Source: Candidatus Methylomirabilis sp. (GTDB lineage Bacteria > Methylomirabilota > Methylomirabilia > Methylomirabilales > Methylomirabilaceae). From it: a stretch of DNA of 64,000 bases. The translations under genes and the position numbers were made by a program. The stretch lies in contig NZ_JAQUOY010000007.1 in NCBI RefSeq assembly GCF_028716865.1, positions 1 through 64,000 of the forward strand. The letters are read 5' to 3'. Shown here one piece after another: positions 44,414 through 52,038 of the stretch. The notes under the pieces are model-generated. The model did no database searches, had not been told where the DNA came from, and worked only from the letters and a program-made list of their open reading frames with translations. Within the stretch, counting starts at the first letter, position 1, and each line of letters starts with the position of its first letter.

Positions 44414-44788
44414 ATGACACCAGAGAAGATTCTTGTGGTGGAAGATCACCCGCTGAACCGGGAGTTAGTAGTCATCGCTCTGCAAGCGCGCGGGTATACC
44501 GTCCTTGAGGCGGAGGATGGCTTTGGACTGGTGGAGCGGGTCAAGGCCGAGCGGCCGGCCCTTATCATCATGGACCTGCAGCTTCCACGAATCGATGGTT
44601 TTACCCTTACTCAGCAGTTGAAGACCGATGCGGAGACGCGGGATATTCCTGTTCTAGCCGCCAGCGCCTTTGCCAAGCCTGAAGACCAGGCGCGGGCGCT
44701 GGAAATTGGCTGTGCAACCTTCCTAGCCAAGCCCCTCAATCTAACAGTCCTTTTTGAGACCGTCGCCGGACTTCTGCGCAGGGCGTGA
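44414..44788 (+). CDS. single-domain response regulator
   Basis: A 124-residue CheY-like receiver. Phosphoacceptor Asp in LIIMDLQLPRIDGF, acidic pair in VVEDH and the Lys in FLAKPLN. There is no output domain, so it must act by protein contact or in a phosphorelay. It starts one base after the kinase stop and is therefore its likely partner. Confidence 0.93.
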   Translation: MTPEKILVVEDHPLNRELVVIALQARGYTVLEAEDGFGLVERVKAERPALIIMDLQLPRIDGFTLTQQLKTDAETRDIPVLAASAFAKPEDQARALEIGCATFLAKPLNLTVLFETVAGLLRRA

Positions 44789-44887
44789 AGGGTGGAGAAG
44801 CGCCCCTTCAGTGCGAGGTTGACGGATCCCGGTCGATTCTCTAGGATGGGAAATAGGGGAATAATCACCGAATCAGGAGGTGTCAGG

Positions 44888-45127
44888 GTGAAAACTTATC
44901 TTTTTCGAGTGGAGTTGCAACAGGAACAGGATGAGCGCTGGAGCGTGTGGATCCCAGCCCTCGCAGGTCTGGCAAGCTGGGGCCATACAAAAGAAGAAGC
45001 TCTGCGAAATATCCAGGACGCGGCGGAAGCCTATGTGGAGGACATGATTGAAGCGGGAGACCCGATCCCCCTCGAAGCGGGGCAGGTCGATGTTATTGAA
45101 CGACCGGCAGTGGCCATTACCGTATGA
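44888..45127 (+). CDS. hicB: HicB-family antitoxin
   Basis: A 79-residue protein with the partial RNase H-like fold of HicB (FRVELQQEQDERWSVWIPALAGLASWGHTKEEALRNIQDAAEAYVEDMIEAG). No C-terminal DNA-binding domain is present. GTG start with CAGGAGGT about ten bases upstream. The stop overlaps the hicA start (ATGA). Antitoxin-first order is common for this type. Confidence 0.88.
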   Translation: MKTYLFRVELQQEQDERWSVWIPALAGLASWGHTKEEALRNIQDAAEAYVEDMIEAGDPIPLEAGQVDVIERPAVAITV

Positions 45128-45363
45128 TCGAAGAGCTAAAGAGCGTCGCTGTCCGGAAGCTGATCCGGGCGCTGGAGCGCGACGGCTTTGTGTATCGACG
45201 ACTCAAAGGTAGCCAGCGGATTTATCGGCATCCAGACGGTCGGCGAGTAGTCATCCACTACCACCACGGCGGAGACACGCTACCGGCCGGTACGCTCCAG
45301 CAACTCCTCGCAGCGGCCAACTGGAATAATGCCACCCTTCGTCGCCTCGGTTTAATCAAGTAG
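45124..45363 (+). CDS. hicA: HicA-family mRNA interferase
   Basis: A 79-residue dsRBD-like toxin (LIRALERDGFVYRRLKGSQRIYRHPDGRRVVIHYHHGGDTLPAGTLQQLL). In characterised HicA toxins the catalytic His lies in G-S-H; here the sequence is G-S-Q, so activity may be reduced or rely on the nearby His residues. It overlaps hicB by four bases. Confidence 0.88.
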   Translation: MIEELKSVAVRKLIRALERDGFVYRRLKGSQRIYRHPDGRRVVIHYHHGGDTLPAGTLQQLLAAANWNNATLRRLGLIK

Positions 45364-45713
45364 GTTCTTCAACACAAGCTCACTGTCGTAGGAACCGCCG
45401 CAGTATTCGTACCCTCATTACCGTCGCGCAGAAGCCCAACAGTCGCGGGTTCACCCTTCCCTGCCTTTCGCTATTCGCCAACGAACGCGCCATTTGGCCA
45501 GCGTACTATATTGTTTACATGACTTAAGTCAGATGTAGAAGTGTAGTATATAACTGCTTTATGGATGATCTAACTGTTCATAGAGATAGCGATACTCTAT
45601 AGACCGCATAAGAAATAATAGTTGACAATACGATTGAATAAGGTAGTATTACTCACTTATTGAGGCTTCATCCGTCGATAAGACTCATCGGTTGTCCTTC
45701 ACCAGGGTGGCGC
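45364..45713. other. AT-rich regulatory interval before the chemosensory operon
   Basis: No gene. From about 45505 the base composition turns AT-rich against a GC-rich background. It holds a perfect palindrome TGACTTAAGTCA (45520-45531), an inverted repeat ATAGAG...CTCTAT (45580-45600), an ACCGCATAAGA motif (45603) and a promoter at 45622-45649. This looks like a control region for cheW onward. Confidence 0.6.
45622..45649 (+). promoter_or_regulatory. promoter of the chemosensory operon
   Basis: TTGACA (45622-45627), 16-base spacer with GATTGAAT, TAGTAT (45644-45649). The spacer word and the upstream CCGCATAAG match the promoters at 39988 and 33716, which suggests shared control. Confidence 0.6.
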
Positions 45714-46214
45714 ATGGCGATGAATTGTGGCCCGGTGGATCATGCCGTTCAGAGTCCAGTGATCACGTTGATCGTCTTCGACATCGATGGGCAGCGCTAT
45801 GCCTTGCCGCTGCACGATGTTGAGCGGGTCTTGCCGATGGTCGCGGTATCGCCGCTGCCGCAGGCCCCGGCGGTGGTCCTCGGCGTGATGAACCTCCATG
45901 GTCAGGTGATTCCGGTCCTCGACCTCCGGCGCCACTTTGGCCTGCCCATTCGCGACTACGGTCTGACTGCCCGCCTGCTGGTGATCCGGACTTCCCGCCG
46001 AATCCTGACCTTGGCGGTCGATGAGGTGTTGGGGGTGAGGGAGATTGCGCAGGAGACCATCACCAGGCCGGACGCGCTCCTCTCCGGGATCGGTCACGTG
46101 GCTGGAATCGTCACGCTCGCCGACGGCCTCCTCTTCATCCACGATGTGGAAGCGTGCCTCTCGCTGGATGAAGAACAACGCCTCACGACAGCCTTGGAAG
46201 GGATAGGGGTATGA
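45714..46214 (+). CDS. cheW: CheW-like coupling protein 1
   Basis: A 166-residue CheW domain (ITLIVFDIDGQRYALPLHDVERVLPMVAVSPLPQAPAVVLGVMNLHGQVIPVLDLRRHFGLP). It links receptor to kinase in a chemosensory array. Two possible starts, ATG 45714 and ATG 45720; a TTG at 45660 would extend it. The stop overlaps cheR (ATGA), the first junction of a six-gene operon. Confidence 0.92.
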   Translation: MAMNCGPVDHAVQSPVITLIVFDIDGQRYALPLHDVERVLPMVAVSPLPQAPAVVLGVMNLHGQVIPVLDLRRHFGLPIRDYGLTARLLVIRTSRRILTLAVDEVLGVREIAQETITRPDALLSGIGHVAGIVTLADGLLFIHDVEACLSLDEEQRLTTALEGIGV

Positions 46215-47620
46215 GACTGTCGGAGGAGTTGTGCCTTCAGGCGCAGGCGCTCATTGCCGGCCGTTTGGGTCTGGACTTCTCCAAAGGACGCCAAGCCGAC
46301 TTAGAGCGGGGTCTCGTCCAAGCCTGTCAAACCTCATCCGTCTCCGCGCCGGAGACGTATCTGGCCCGGCTCGCGACCTTGCCGGATGAGAGCGCAGAGT
46401 GGAGGCGGCTGGCGAGCCACCTGACCGTGGGCGAGACCTATTTCTTCCGCGATCGCGCCCTCTTCGAGGCGTTGGAGCAGCACGTTCTCCCATCGCTTAT
46501 TACCGGCCGCCGGACGGAGAGACACTTCCGGCTCCGGCTCTGGAGCGCCGGATGCGCGACCGGAGAAGAGCCTTACTCTCTCGCCATTCTGCTGGATCGT
46601 CTACTCCCCGATCTCTCCGACTGGGCCATCACAATCCTGGCCACCGACATCAATCCTGACGCTCTTGAGGCAGCCCGGCGAGGATGCTACCGGGAATGGT
46701 CCTTCCGGGAGACTCCTCAGTGGCTTCGCGACCGCTATTTCCACCGCCGGAGCGCGGAGACGTTCGAGATGGATCCAAGGATTCGGCGGATGGTCACCTT
46801 TGCGCCACTCAACCTGGCCAAGGATGGCTATCCGGGCGTGGTGACCAACACGAGCGCCATGGACCTGATCCTGTGCCGCAACGTGCTGATGTACTTCACC
46901 CGTGAGGCTCAACAGGCGGCTGCGGCCTTACTCGAACGGGCGCTGGTAAAGGAAGGATGGCTGGCGGTGAGCCCTGCCGAGGCGTCAGCCGAACTCTACC
47001 GCCCGTTGGTGACTGTCACGTTCCCCGCCGCCATCCTTTACCGGAAAGGGGAAGGCTTCGCCGCTACTCTTCCGCTTTCCAGCTTCAGCTTCGCTCCGGA
47101 AGCGGATGGCGGGTGGCGGGTGGCAGACAGCCCGATACCGGAGCCACGGCACATGGAGCAAGCGGATCCGCCTATGCTCTCGGCAGCAAAGCCAACCGAG
47201 GCGTCGCCAGAAACGCCATCCGATCTCCATCGCGCCCAGGCCCTGGCTGACCAAGGTAAGCTCGAGGCGGCTCGCGAGCTGTGCGAGGCCGCGCTGACGC
47301 GGGATTGCCTGGACCCTGAGGCGCACCTGCTGCTGGCCGCAGTCTGTCATGAGCGAGGAGACATCCCGTCGGCTCTGGAAGCCCTTCGGCGGGCCATCTA
47401 CCTGGCCCCGGACTCCGCCGCCGCCCACTTTCTTCTGGGCAGCCTCCTCCTGCGGCAGGGACAGCGCAAGCGGGGGCGGCGCTCGATGGAGACCGTCGTG
47501 AGCCTGCTGAATTCCATCCCGCGCGATGAGACAGTGGCGGGCGGCGGCGGCCTGACCGCCGGCCGGCTGCTTGAGACGGCCAGGGCGTATCTGGAGATGG
47601 TTGAAGCGGGGGTTGGGTGA
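46211..47620 (+). CDS. cheR: CheR methyltransferase with C-terminal TPRs
   Basis: A 469-residue protein. The N-terminal 270 residues are a SAM-dependent receptor glutamate methyltransferase (HLTVGETYFFRD, LWSAGCATGEEPYSLAILL, ILATDINPDALEAAR, MDLILCRNVLMYF). A linker from about residue 295 carries an in-frame heptamer array; three TPR-like repeats follow (AQALADQGKLEAARELCEAAL; LLLAAVCHERGDIPSALEALRRAIYLAPDSAAAHFLLG). TPR-bearing CheR is typical of non-flagellar chemosensory systems. Overlaps cheW by four bases. Confidence 0.93.
   Translation: MRLSEELCLQAQALIAGRLGLDFSKGRQADLERGLVQACQTSSVSAPETYLARLATLPDESAEWRRLASHLTVGETYFFRDRALFEALEQHVLPSLITGRRTERHFRLRLWSAGCATGEEPYSLAILLDRLLPDLSDWAITILATDINPDALEAARRGCYREWSFRETPQWLRDRYFHRRSAETFEMDPRIRRMVTFAPLNLAKDGYPGVVTNTSAMDLILCRNVLMYFTREAQQAAAALLERALVKEGWLAVSPAEASAELYRPLVTVTFPAAILYRKGEGFAATLPLSSFSFAPEADGGWRVADSPIPEPRHMEQADPPMLSAAKPTEASPETPSDLHRAQALADQGKLEAARELCEAALTRDCLDPEAHLLLAAVCHERGDIPSALEALRRAIYLAPDSAAAHFLLGSLLLRQGQRKRGRRSMETVVSLLNSIPRDETVAGGGGLTAGRLLETARAYLEMVEAGVG
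47102..47136. repeat. in-frame heptamer array in cheR linker (5 units)
   Basis: GCGGATG, GCGGGTG, GCGGGTG, GCAGACA, GCCCGAT. It encodes part of the Gly/Trp/Arg-containing linker between the methyltransferase and TPR parts. Confidence 0.7.
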
Positions 47621-47663
47621 TGGGGGATGGGGGACTGAAAGCTGATGACCGATGGCTGATCGC
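47608..47663. repeat. heptamer array across the cheR stop and cheW2 start
   Basis: Eight 7-base units: GGGGGTT, GGGTGAT, GGGGGAT, GGGGGAC, TGAAAGC, TGATGAC, CGATGGC, TGATCGC. The array supplies the cheR stop codon (TGA in unit 2) and the cheW2 ATG (in unit 7). It joins the G-rich and the GCTGA-type unit families in one tract. Confidence 0.75.
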
Positions 47664-48257
47664 TTAAATTGGCAAACGGCCTACTTGCGGCTGGAGCAAG
47701 CACGCCGAACTCTGGAAGCCGGCAGGAATCCGCTCCCTGAAGAGGTCAAGCGAATCTTGAGGGACCGGGCTCAAGCACTGGCCAAGCCCTTGGCGGAGGT
47801 CCGAACCCCCGCAGAGGCGCTCGATTTGCTGGTCTTCTCGCTTCCGGGGGAGCGGTACGGCATTGAGACGGCTCACGTCCGGGGAGTGATTTCCCTCCGG
47901 GATCTGACGTCTGTGCCGTGCACGCCGCCGGTCATTCTCGGCGTTGTCAACTACCGGGGGCGCATCCTGCCGGTCCTGGACCTCCGAGGGCTGTTCAAGC
48001 TGCCTGGGCAAGGCATCACCGAGGGGGGCCGCGTTGTGGCGGTGGAGGCTGGAGGGATGACGTTCGGGATCTCCGCCGACGCCGTGGCAGGGACCATCCG
48101 GGTGGCGGCTCACGAGATCGCGCTCTCTCCGGTGACCCTCAGCGCCGGTCGCCATGCCTGCATCCGAGGTATTACGGGAGAAATGATCGCGGTCCTGGAC
48201 CTGGAGGCGCTGGCTCGTGATCCGCGGATCGTCGTCAACGAAGAGGTCGGTGGCTAG
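47652..48257 (+). CDS. cheW: CheW-like coupling protein 2, with N-terminal extension
   Basis: A 201-residue protein. A 50-residue helical extension (TAYLRLEQARRTLEAGRNPLPEEVKRILRDRAQALAKP) precedes a CheW domain (LLVFSLPGERYGIETAHVRGVISLRDLTSVPCTPPVILGVVNYRGRILPVLDLRGLF). The extension resembles those of CheW proteins in alternative (ACF-type) chemosensory clusters. Its ATG lies inside a heptamer repeat; no good ribosome binding site is seen. Precedes the MCP gene by 26 bases. Confidence 0.9.
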   Translation: MADRLNWQTAYLRLEQARRTLEAGRNPLPEEVKRILRDRAQALAKPLAEVRTPAEALDLLVFSLPGERYGIETAHVRGVISLRDLTSVPCTPPVILGVVNYRGRILPVLDLRGLFKLPGQGITEGGRVVAVEAGGMTFGISADAVAGTIRVAAHEIALSPVTLSAGRHACIRGITGEMIAVLDLEALARDPRIVVNEEVGG

Positions 48258-48283
48258 GAGAGCGTCATGGATAGGAGAGTGCC

Positions 48284-49759
48284 ATGAAATGGACAGTGGG
48301 GCAGCGAATTACGGTCGGGTATACGGTGATTCTGGTGCTCCTTGTGGTGGTGGCCGGAGTGGGGTACATTGCCCTCTCCCATACCGCTGAAACGTTCGAG
48401 ACGGTGATCCACGCCCAGGAGAGAGATCTGGGGGCCGTGCGGAGGGCGGACGGCGCCATCGAGACGGCAAATCTTAGTTTCCTCCGTTACCTCCTCGTGG
48501 CGGACAAAAGAATCCTCAAGGATTTTGAGGAGGCGATCGCCGAGGCCCGCCGAGTCATGACAGAGTTACGGGATCAGGCTGCCATTGCAGAACTGAAGAC
48601 CGGCTGGGGAGAGACGCTCAACCTCCTGAACGTCTGGGAAGAAGCAGCTCGGTCCTCGATGGCGGCCCAGGGGGCTGGTCGTCACGCTGACGCACTTCGC
48701 ATACGTGCAGACCGGGTCCTACCCGTCCGGCAGCAGCGGGATGCCCTGGTCGCCCGCCTCGTTGAATTGCAAAGCGCTCGTACGAGAGAGGTCGCGCGAT
48801 CAGCGGGTGCCGGGGCATCGCGGGCATTGTGGGCGATGCTCATCGTCTCAGGAGTCGCTCTCGCCTCCGGAGTTGTCATCGCCTGGGGGTTGACGCGCTC
48901 GATCACCGGCCCCCTGCGCCAAACGATCGGTACCCTGGCCTCCGCGTCCTCAGAGATCGTGGCGGCAACGACGCAGCAGGCTTCGGGGACAGCGGAAGAG
49001 GCGACGGCGGTTCAGGAGACCTCCACGACGGTGGATGAAGTGAAGCAGACGGTGCAGGTGGCGGCGCAGAAGGCGCGAGGGGTGGCCGACGCCGCGCAGA
49101 AGACCGCGATGGTTTCCCAGGACGGACGGCGAGCCGTGGAGGAGAGCATCAAGGGGATGCAGGAGGCAAAAGAACGGATGGAGACTATCGCCGAGCGGAT
49201 TTTGGCCCTGAGCGAGCAGGGACAGGCCATCGGCGAAATCATCGCCAGCGTTAATGACCTTGCTGAACAGTCGAACCTTCTGGCCGTGAACGCCGCCATC
49301 GAGGCAGCCAAGGCCGGGGAAGCCGGGAAGGGCTTTGCCGTGGTCGCGGCCGAGGTCAAGGCGCTGGCCGAGCAGTCCAAGCAGGCGACGGCACAGGTAC
49401 GGGGGATCCTGAACGAGATCCAGCGGGCGACGCAGGCGGCGGTGATGGCGGCCGAGCAGGGCGTCAAGGCCTCGGAGGCCGGGGTCGGCGTGGCAGGCCG
49501 AGGCGGCGAGGCTATCCGGCTCCTGGCCGAGAGCCTGACCGAGTCCGCCCAGGCGGCCCAGCAGATCGTGGCCTCGGCGCAGCAACAGGTAGCGGGGATG
49601 GATCAAGTAGCGCTGGCCATGCAGAATATCCAGCAGGCCTCCACCCAGAACATGGCTTCGACGCGACAGGTGGAACAGGCCGCCCGGGCCCTGAACGAGC
49701 TGGCCGGAGGGCTCAAGGGGCTCGTCGGGGCTTCGGGCAATGGGCGGAGAGCCGGGTAA
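48284..49759 (+). CDS. methyl-accepting chemotaxis protein
   Basis: A 491-residue transmembrane receptor. TM1 near residues 10-32, a four-helix-bundle periplasmic domain (residues about 33-180, [39 protein letters not shown]), TM2 near 183-205, then a short HAMP-like link. The signalling tip reads [42 protein letters not shown]. Repeated Glu/Gln pairs mark methylation helices. It is the only receptor in the cluster and is likely methylated by the neighbouring CheR. Confidence 0.94.
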   Translation: MKWTVGQRITVGYTVILVLLVVVAGVGYIALSHTAETFETVIHAQERDLGAVRRADGAIETANLSFLRYLLVADKRILKDFEEAIAEARRVMTELRDQAAIAELKTGWGETLNLLNVWEEAARSSMAAQGAGRHADALRIRADRVLPVRQQRDALVARLVELQSARTREVARSAGAGASRALWAMLIVSGVALASGVVIAWGLTRSITGPLRQTIGTLASASSEIVAATTQQASGTAEEATAVQETSTTVDEVKQTVQVAAQKARGVADAAQKTAMVSQDGRRAVEESIKGMQEAKERMETIAERILALSEQGQAIGEIIASVNDLAEQSNLLAVNAAIEAAKAGEAGKGFAVVAAEVKALAEQSKQATAQVRGILNEIQRATQAAVMAAEQGVKASEAGVGVAGRGGEAIRLLAESLTESAQAAQQIVASAQQQVAGMDQVALAMQNIQQASTQNMASTRQVEQAARALNELAGGLKGLVGASGNGRRAG

Positions 49760-49774
49760 CAGAGAGTGTCAGCG

Positions 49775-51982
49775 ATGGCGAATCAAGAGAACGACTTCAA
49801 GGCCCGGCTGCTGGTTACGTTCCGGACGGAGGCCGAGGAGCATCTTCAGGCCCTTACGGCGAACCTGCTGGCGCTGGACCGCGGGTTGCCGCCTGCCGAG
49901 ATGCGCGAGGTCGTTGAGGCGACGTTCCGGGAGGTCCACACGCTGAAGGGAGCCGCGCGCTCCGTCAGCCTGAGGGACGTGGAGACCCTCTGCCAGGCGT
50001 GTGAGTCGGTGCTGAGCCGAGCCACACGCGGTCAGCTTATCCTGAGCCAGCCGATCCTGAATCGCCTCCAGGAAGCGGTCGATGGCGTCGCCTGCCTCTT
50101 GGCAGGCAGCGCCGATTCGACGGTGCTGCCTGACCTGATCCGATGCCTCGAGGAAGCGGCGAATGGAGCAGGGGTCAGGGGCCACCCCCCACCCCCCACC
50201 TCCCCGCTCCCGTTTCACTCCTCATCCCCTGCTTCAACCCCCATTCCCCACACGGATAGCGTCCGGCTCGACACGTCTAAACTGGACGCCTTGCTCCTCC
50301 AGGCGGAAGACCTTCTGGTCCCAAAGCTCGCCGCCGAAGAGCGAGTCCGCGAAGCCCGGGCCCTGATCGAGGCGCTGAGGCGGGTGACAGGGGATGGGGG
50401 TCGGGGGTTAGGGGTTAGGGATCAGAGTCCAACCCCCTTCCCCCATCCCCCAACCCCCGCACTTCGGATGTTGCAGGCCCAGGCTGAGGATCTGCTTCGC
50501 CATCTTGCCGGCGATCAGCGGACCATCAGCAGGGCGGTGGATGGCCTGCATGAAGAGCTGCGGCGGACGAGGCTCACGCCCAGCTCAACCGTCCTGGACC
50601 TTTTCCCGCGAATGGTCCGTGATTTAGCGCGAACCCACGGTAAAGAGATTGAGTGGGTGGCCTATGGGGCCGACCTGAAGGTGGACCGGAAGGTCTTGGA
50701 AGCGATGAAGGAGCCGTTGATCCATCTCGTGCGAAATGCCATCGACCACGGGATCGAAACGCCTGAAGTCAGGGTAGAGGCGGGTAAGTCAGGTCGAGGG
50801 CGCGTGACGGTGACCATCAGTTCGCTGGAGGGAGGTCGCATCGAGATTCGCGTCGAGGACGATGGGGGAGGGATTGACCTGGGCCGAGTAAAGGCGGCGG
50901 CGGTCCGGGCTCGCCTCCTGACCGCCGAGGCGGCGGAGGTATTGACGGGCGACCAAACCCTGGACCTTATCTTTCGCTCCGGTCTCAGTACCAGCCCCAT
51001 CGTGACCGATCTCTCAGGTCACGGCTTGGGTCTGGCCATCGTGAAGGAGCGGGCGGAGCGTCTGGGAGGCCAGATCCGGATAGAGACACGGGCAGGGGCG
51101 GGGACGACGGTGCGAACGATCCTCCCCGCGACGATCACGACGTTCCGGGGCCTTTTGGTCCAGGCGGGCGGGCAGCCCTTTCTGCTTCCCACCGAGGCCG
51201 TCAAGCAAGCGATCCGCATCGCACATGATGCGATCGAGCACGTGGAGGGGCGCGAAGCGATCCGCTGGAACGGTCAACCGCTTTTCATCGCCCGTCTCAG
51301 CGGACTGCTCGGACTTTCTCAGGAGCAGGGGTCAGGGACCATCCCCCATCCCCCATCCCCCAACCCTCCGCTCTTGTGCGTCATCGTGACATCCGGCGAG
51401 GCGCAGGTGGGGCTTCTGGTCGAAGACATCCTGGGGGACCGGGAGGTACTGGTGAAGGAGATCGGGCCCCCGCTCGTCCGGGTCAAGAACGTCGCTGCGG
51501 CGGGCCTCCTGGGAACCGGCCAGGTGGTGCTGATCCTCCGTCCCGCGGATCTCCTGAGGTCGACTCAGGAGATTACTCGTCCACCGGCGGAAGCTGTCGC
51601 ATACGAGGAAAAAGACCGTCAGCCGGTCCTGCTTGTGGTGGACGATTCCATCACCACCCGGACGATGGAGAAGAACCTCCTGGAGGCGGCGGGCTATCAG
51701 GTAAAGGTGGCAGTGGATGGAATGGAGGCCTGGACACTCCTCAACACCGAGGAGTTTGATCTTGTCGTCTCCGACGTGGATATGCCGCGAATGGACGGCT
51801 TTGATCTGACAACCCGGATCAGGGCCGATCGGAAGCTGTCTGAACTTCCGGTAGTCCTGGTGACCGCGCTGGAGTCTCGAGAAAATAAGGAACGGGGAAT
51901 TGAGGTTGGTGCGAACGCGTATATCCTCAAGTCAAGTTTTGACCAATCGAGCCTCTTAGAGTTTATCCGCCGGCTGGTGTGA
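49775..51982 (+). CDS. cheA: hybrid CheA histidine kinase with C-terminal receiver
   Basis: A 735-residue kinase: Hpt domain with phospho-His55 (FREVHTLKGAARS), HATPase/P4 (LIHLVRNAIDHGIETP, VEDDGGGIDLGRV, SGHGLGLAIVKE), CheW-like P5, and a C-terminal receiver (LLVVDDSITTRTMEKNLLEAAGY, VVSDVDMPRMDGFDL). The P2 substrate-docking domain is absent. Three heptamer arrays encode the two Pro/Ser-rich linkers and a loop in P5. ATG 49775 follows AGAGAG; a GTG at 49766 is the alternative. CheA-REC fusions occur in ACF/Wsp-like systems. Confidence 0.93.
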   Translation: MANQENDFKARLLVTFRTEAEEHLQALTANLLALDRGLPPAEMREVVEATFREVHTLKGAARSVSLRDVETLCQACESVLSRATRGQLILSQPILNRLQEAVDGVACLLAGSADSTVLPDLIRCLEEAANGAGVRGHPPPPTSPLPFHSSSPASTPIPHTDSVRLDTSKLDALLLQAEDLLVPKLAAEERVREARALIEALRRVTGDGGRGLGVRDQSPTPFPHPPTPALRMLQAQAEDLLRHLAGDQRTISRAVDGLHEELRRTRLTPSSTVLDLFPRMVRDLARTHGKEIEWVAYGADLKVDRKVLEAMKEPLIHLVRNAIDHGIETPEVRVEAGKSGRGRVTVTISSLEGGRIEIRVEDDGGGIDLGRVKAAAVRARLLTAEAAEVLTGDQTLDLIFRSGLSTSPIVTDLSGHGLGLAIVKERAERLGGQIRIETRAGAGTTVRTILPATITTFRGLLVQAGGQPFLLPTEAVKQAIRIAHDAIEHVEGREAIRWNGQPLFIARLSGLLGLSQEQGSGTIPHPPSPNPPLLCVIVTSGEAQVGLLVEDILGDREVLVKEIGPPLVRVKNVAAAGLLGTGQVVLILRPADLLRSTQEITRPPAEAVAYEEKDRQPVLLVVDDSITTRTMEKNLLEAAGYQVKVAVDGMEAWTLLNTEEFDLVVSDVDMPRMDGFDLTTRIRADRKLSELPVVLVTALESRENKERGIEVGANAYILKSSFDQSSLLEFIRRLV
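50170..50212. repeat. in-frame heptamer array 1 in cheA linker
   Basis: Two G-rich units (AGGGGTC, AGGGGCC) then C-rich units (ACCCCCC, ACCCCCC, ACCTCCC, CGCTCCC). It encodes the His/Pro-rich segment just after the Hpt domain. Confidence 0.75.
50389..50458. repeat. in-frame heptamer array 2 in cheA, G-rich/C-rich inverted pair
   Basis: Units AGGGGAT, GGGGGTC, GGGGGTT, AGGGGTT, AGGG; ten-base spacer; units AACCCCC, TTCCCCC, ATCCCCC, AACCCCC. The two arms are complementary. Five runs of three or more G on one strand could form a G-quadruplex. The frame stays open across it. Confidence 0.85.
51327..51368. repeat. in-frame heptamer array 3 in cheA P5 domain
   Basis: AGGGGTC, AGGGACC, ATCCCCC, ATCCCCC, ATCCCCC, AACCCTC: six exact 7-base units, encoding a Gly/Pro/Ser loop inside the CheW-like domain. 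Confidence 0.82.
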
Positions 51983-51985
51983 AGC

Positions 51986-52024
51986 AGGGGTCGGGGGCTG
52001 GGGGATAGGGGTTGGGGGTTAGGG
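51986..52024. repeat. heptamer array between cheA and cheB
   Basis: AGGGGTC, GGGGGCT, GGGGGAT, AGGGGTT, GGGGGTT, AGGG. It begins four bases after the cheA stop and ends 14 bases before the cheB ATG; its six G-runs make a G-quadruplex possible in the coding-strand mRNA. Confidence 0.82.
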
Positions 52025-52038
52025 AGCGCGGAGGATGC

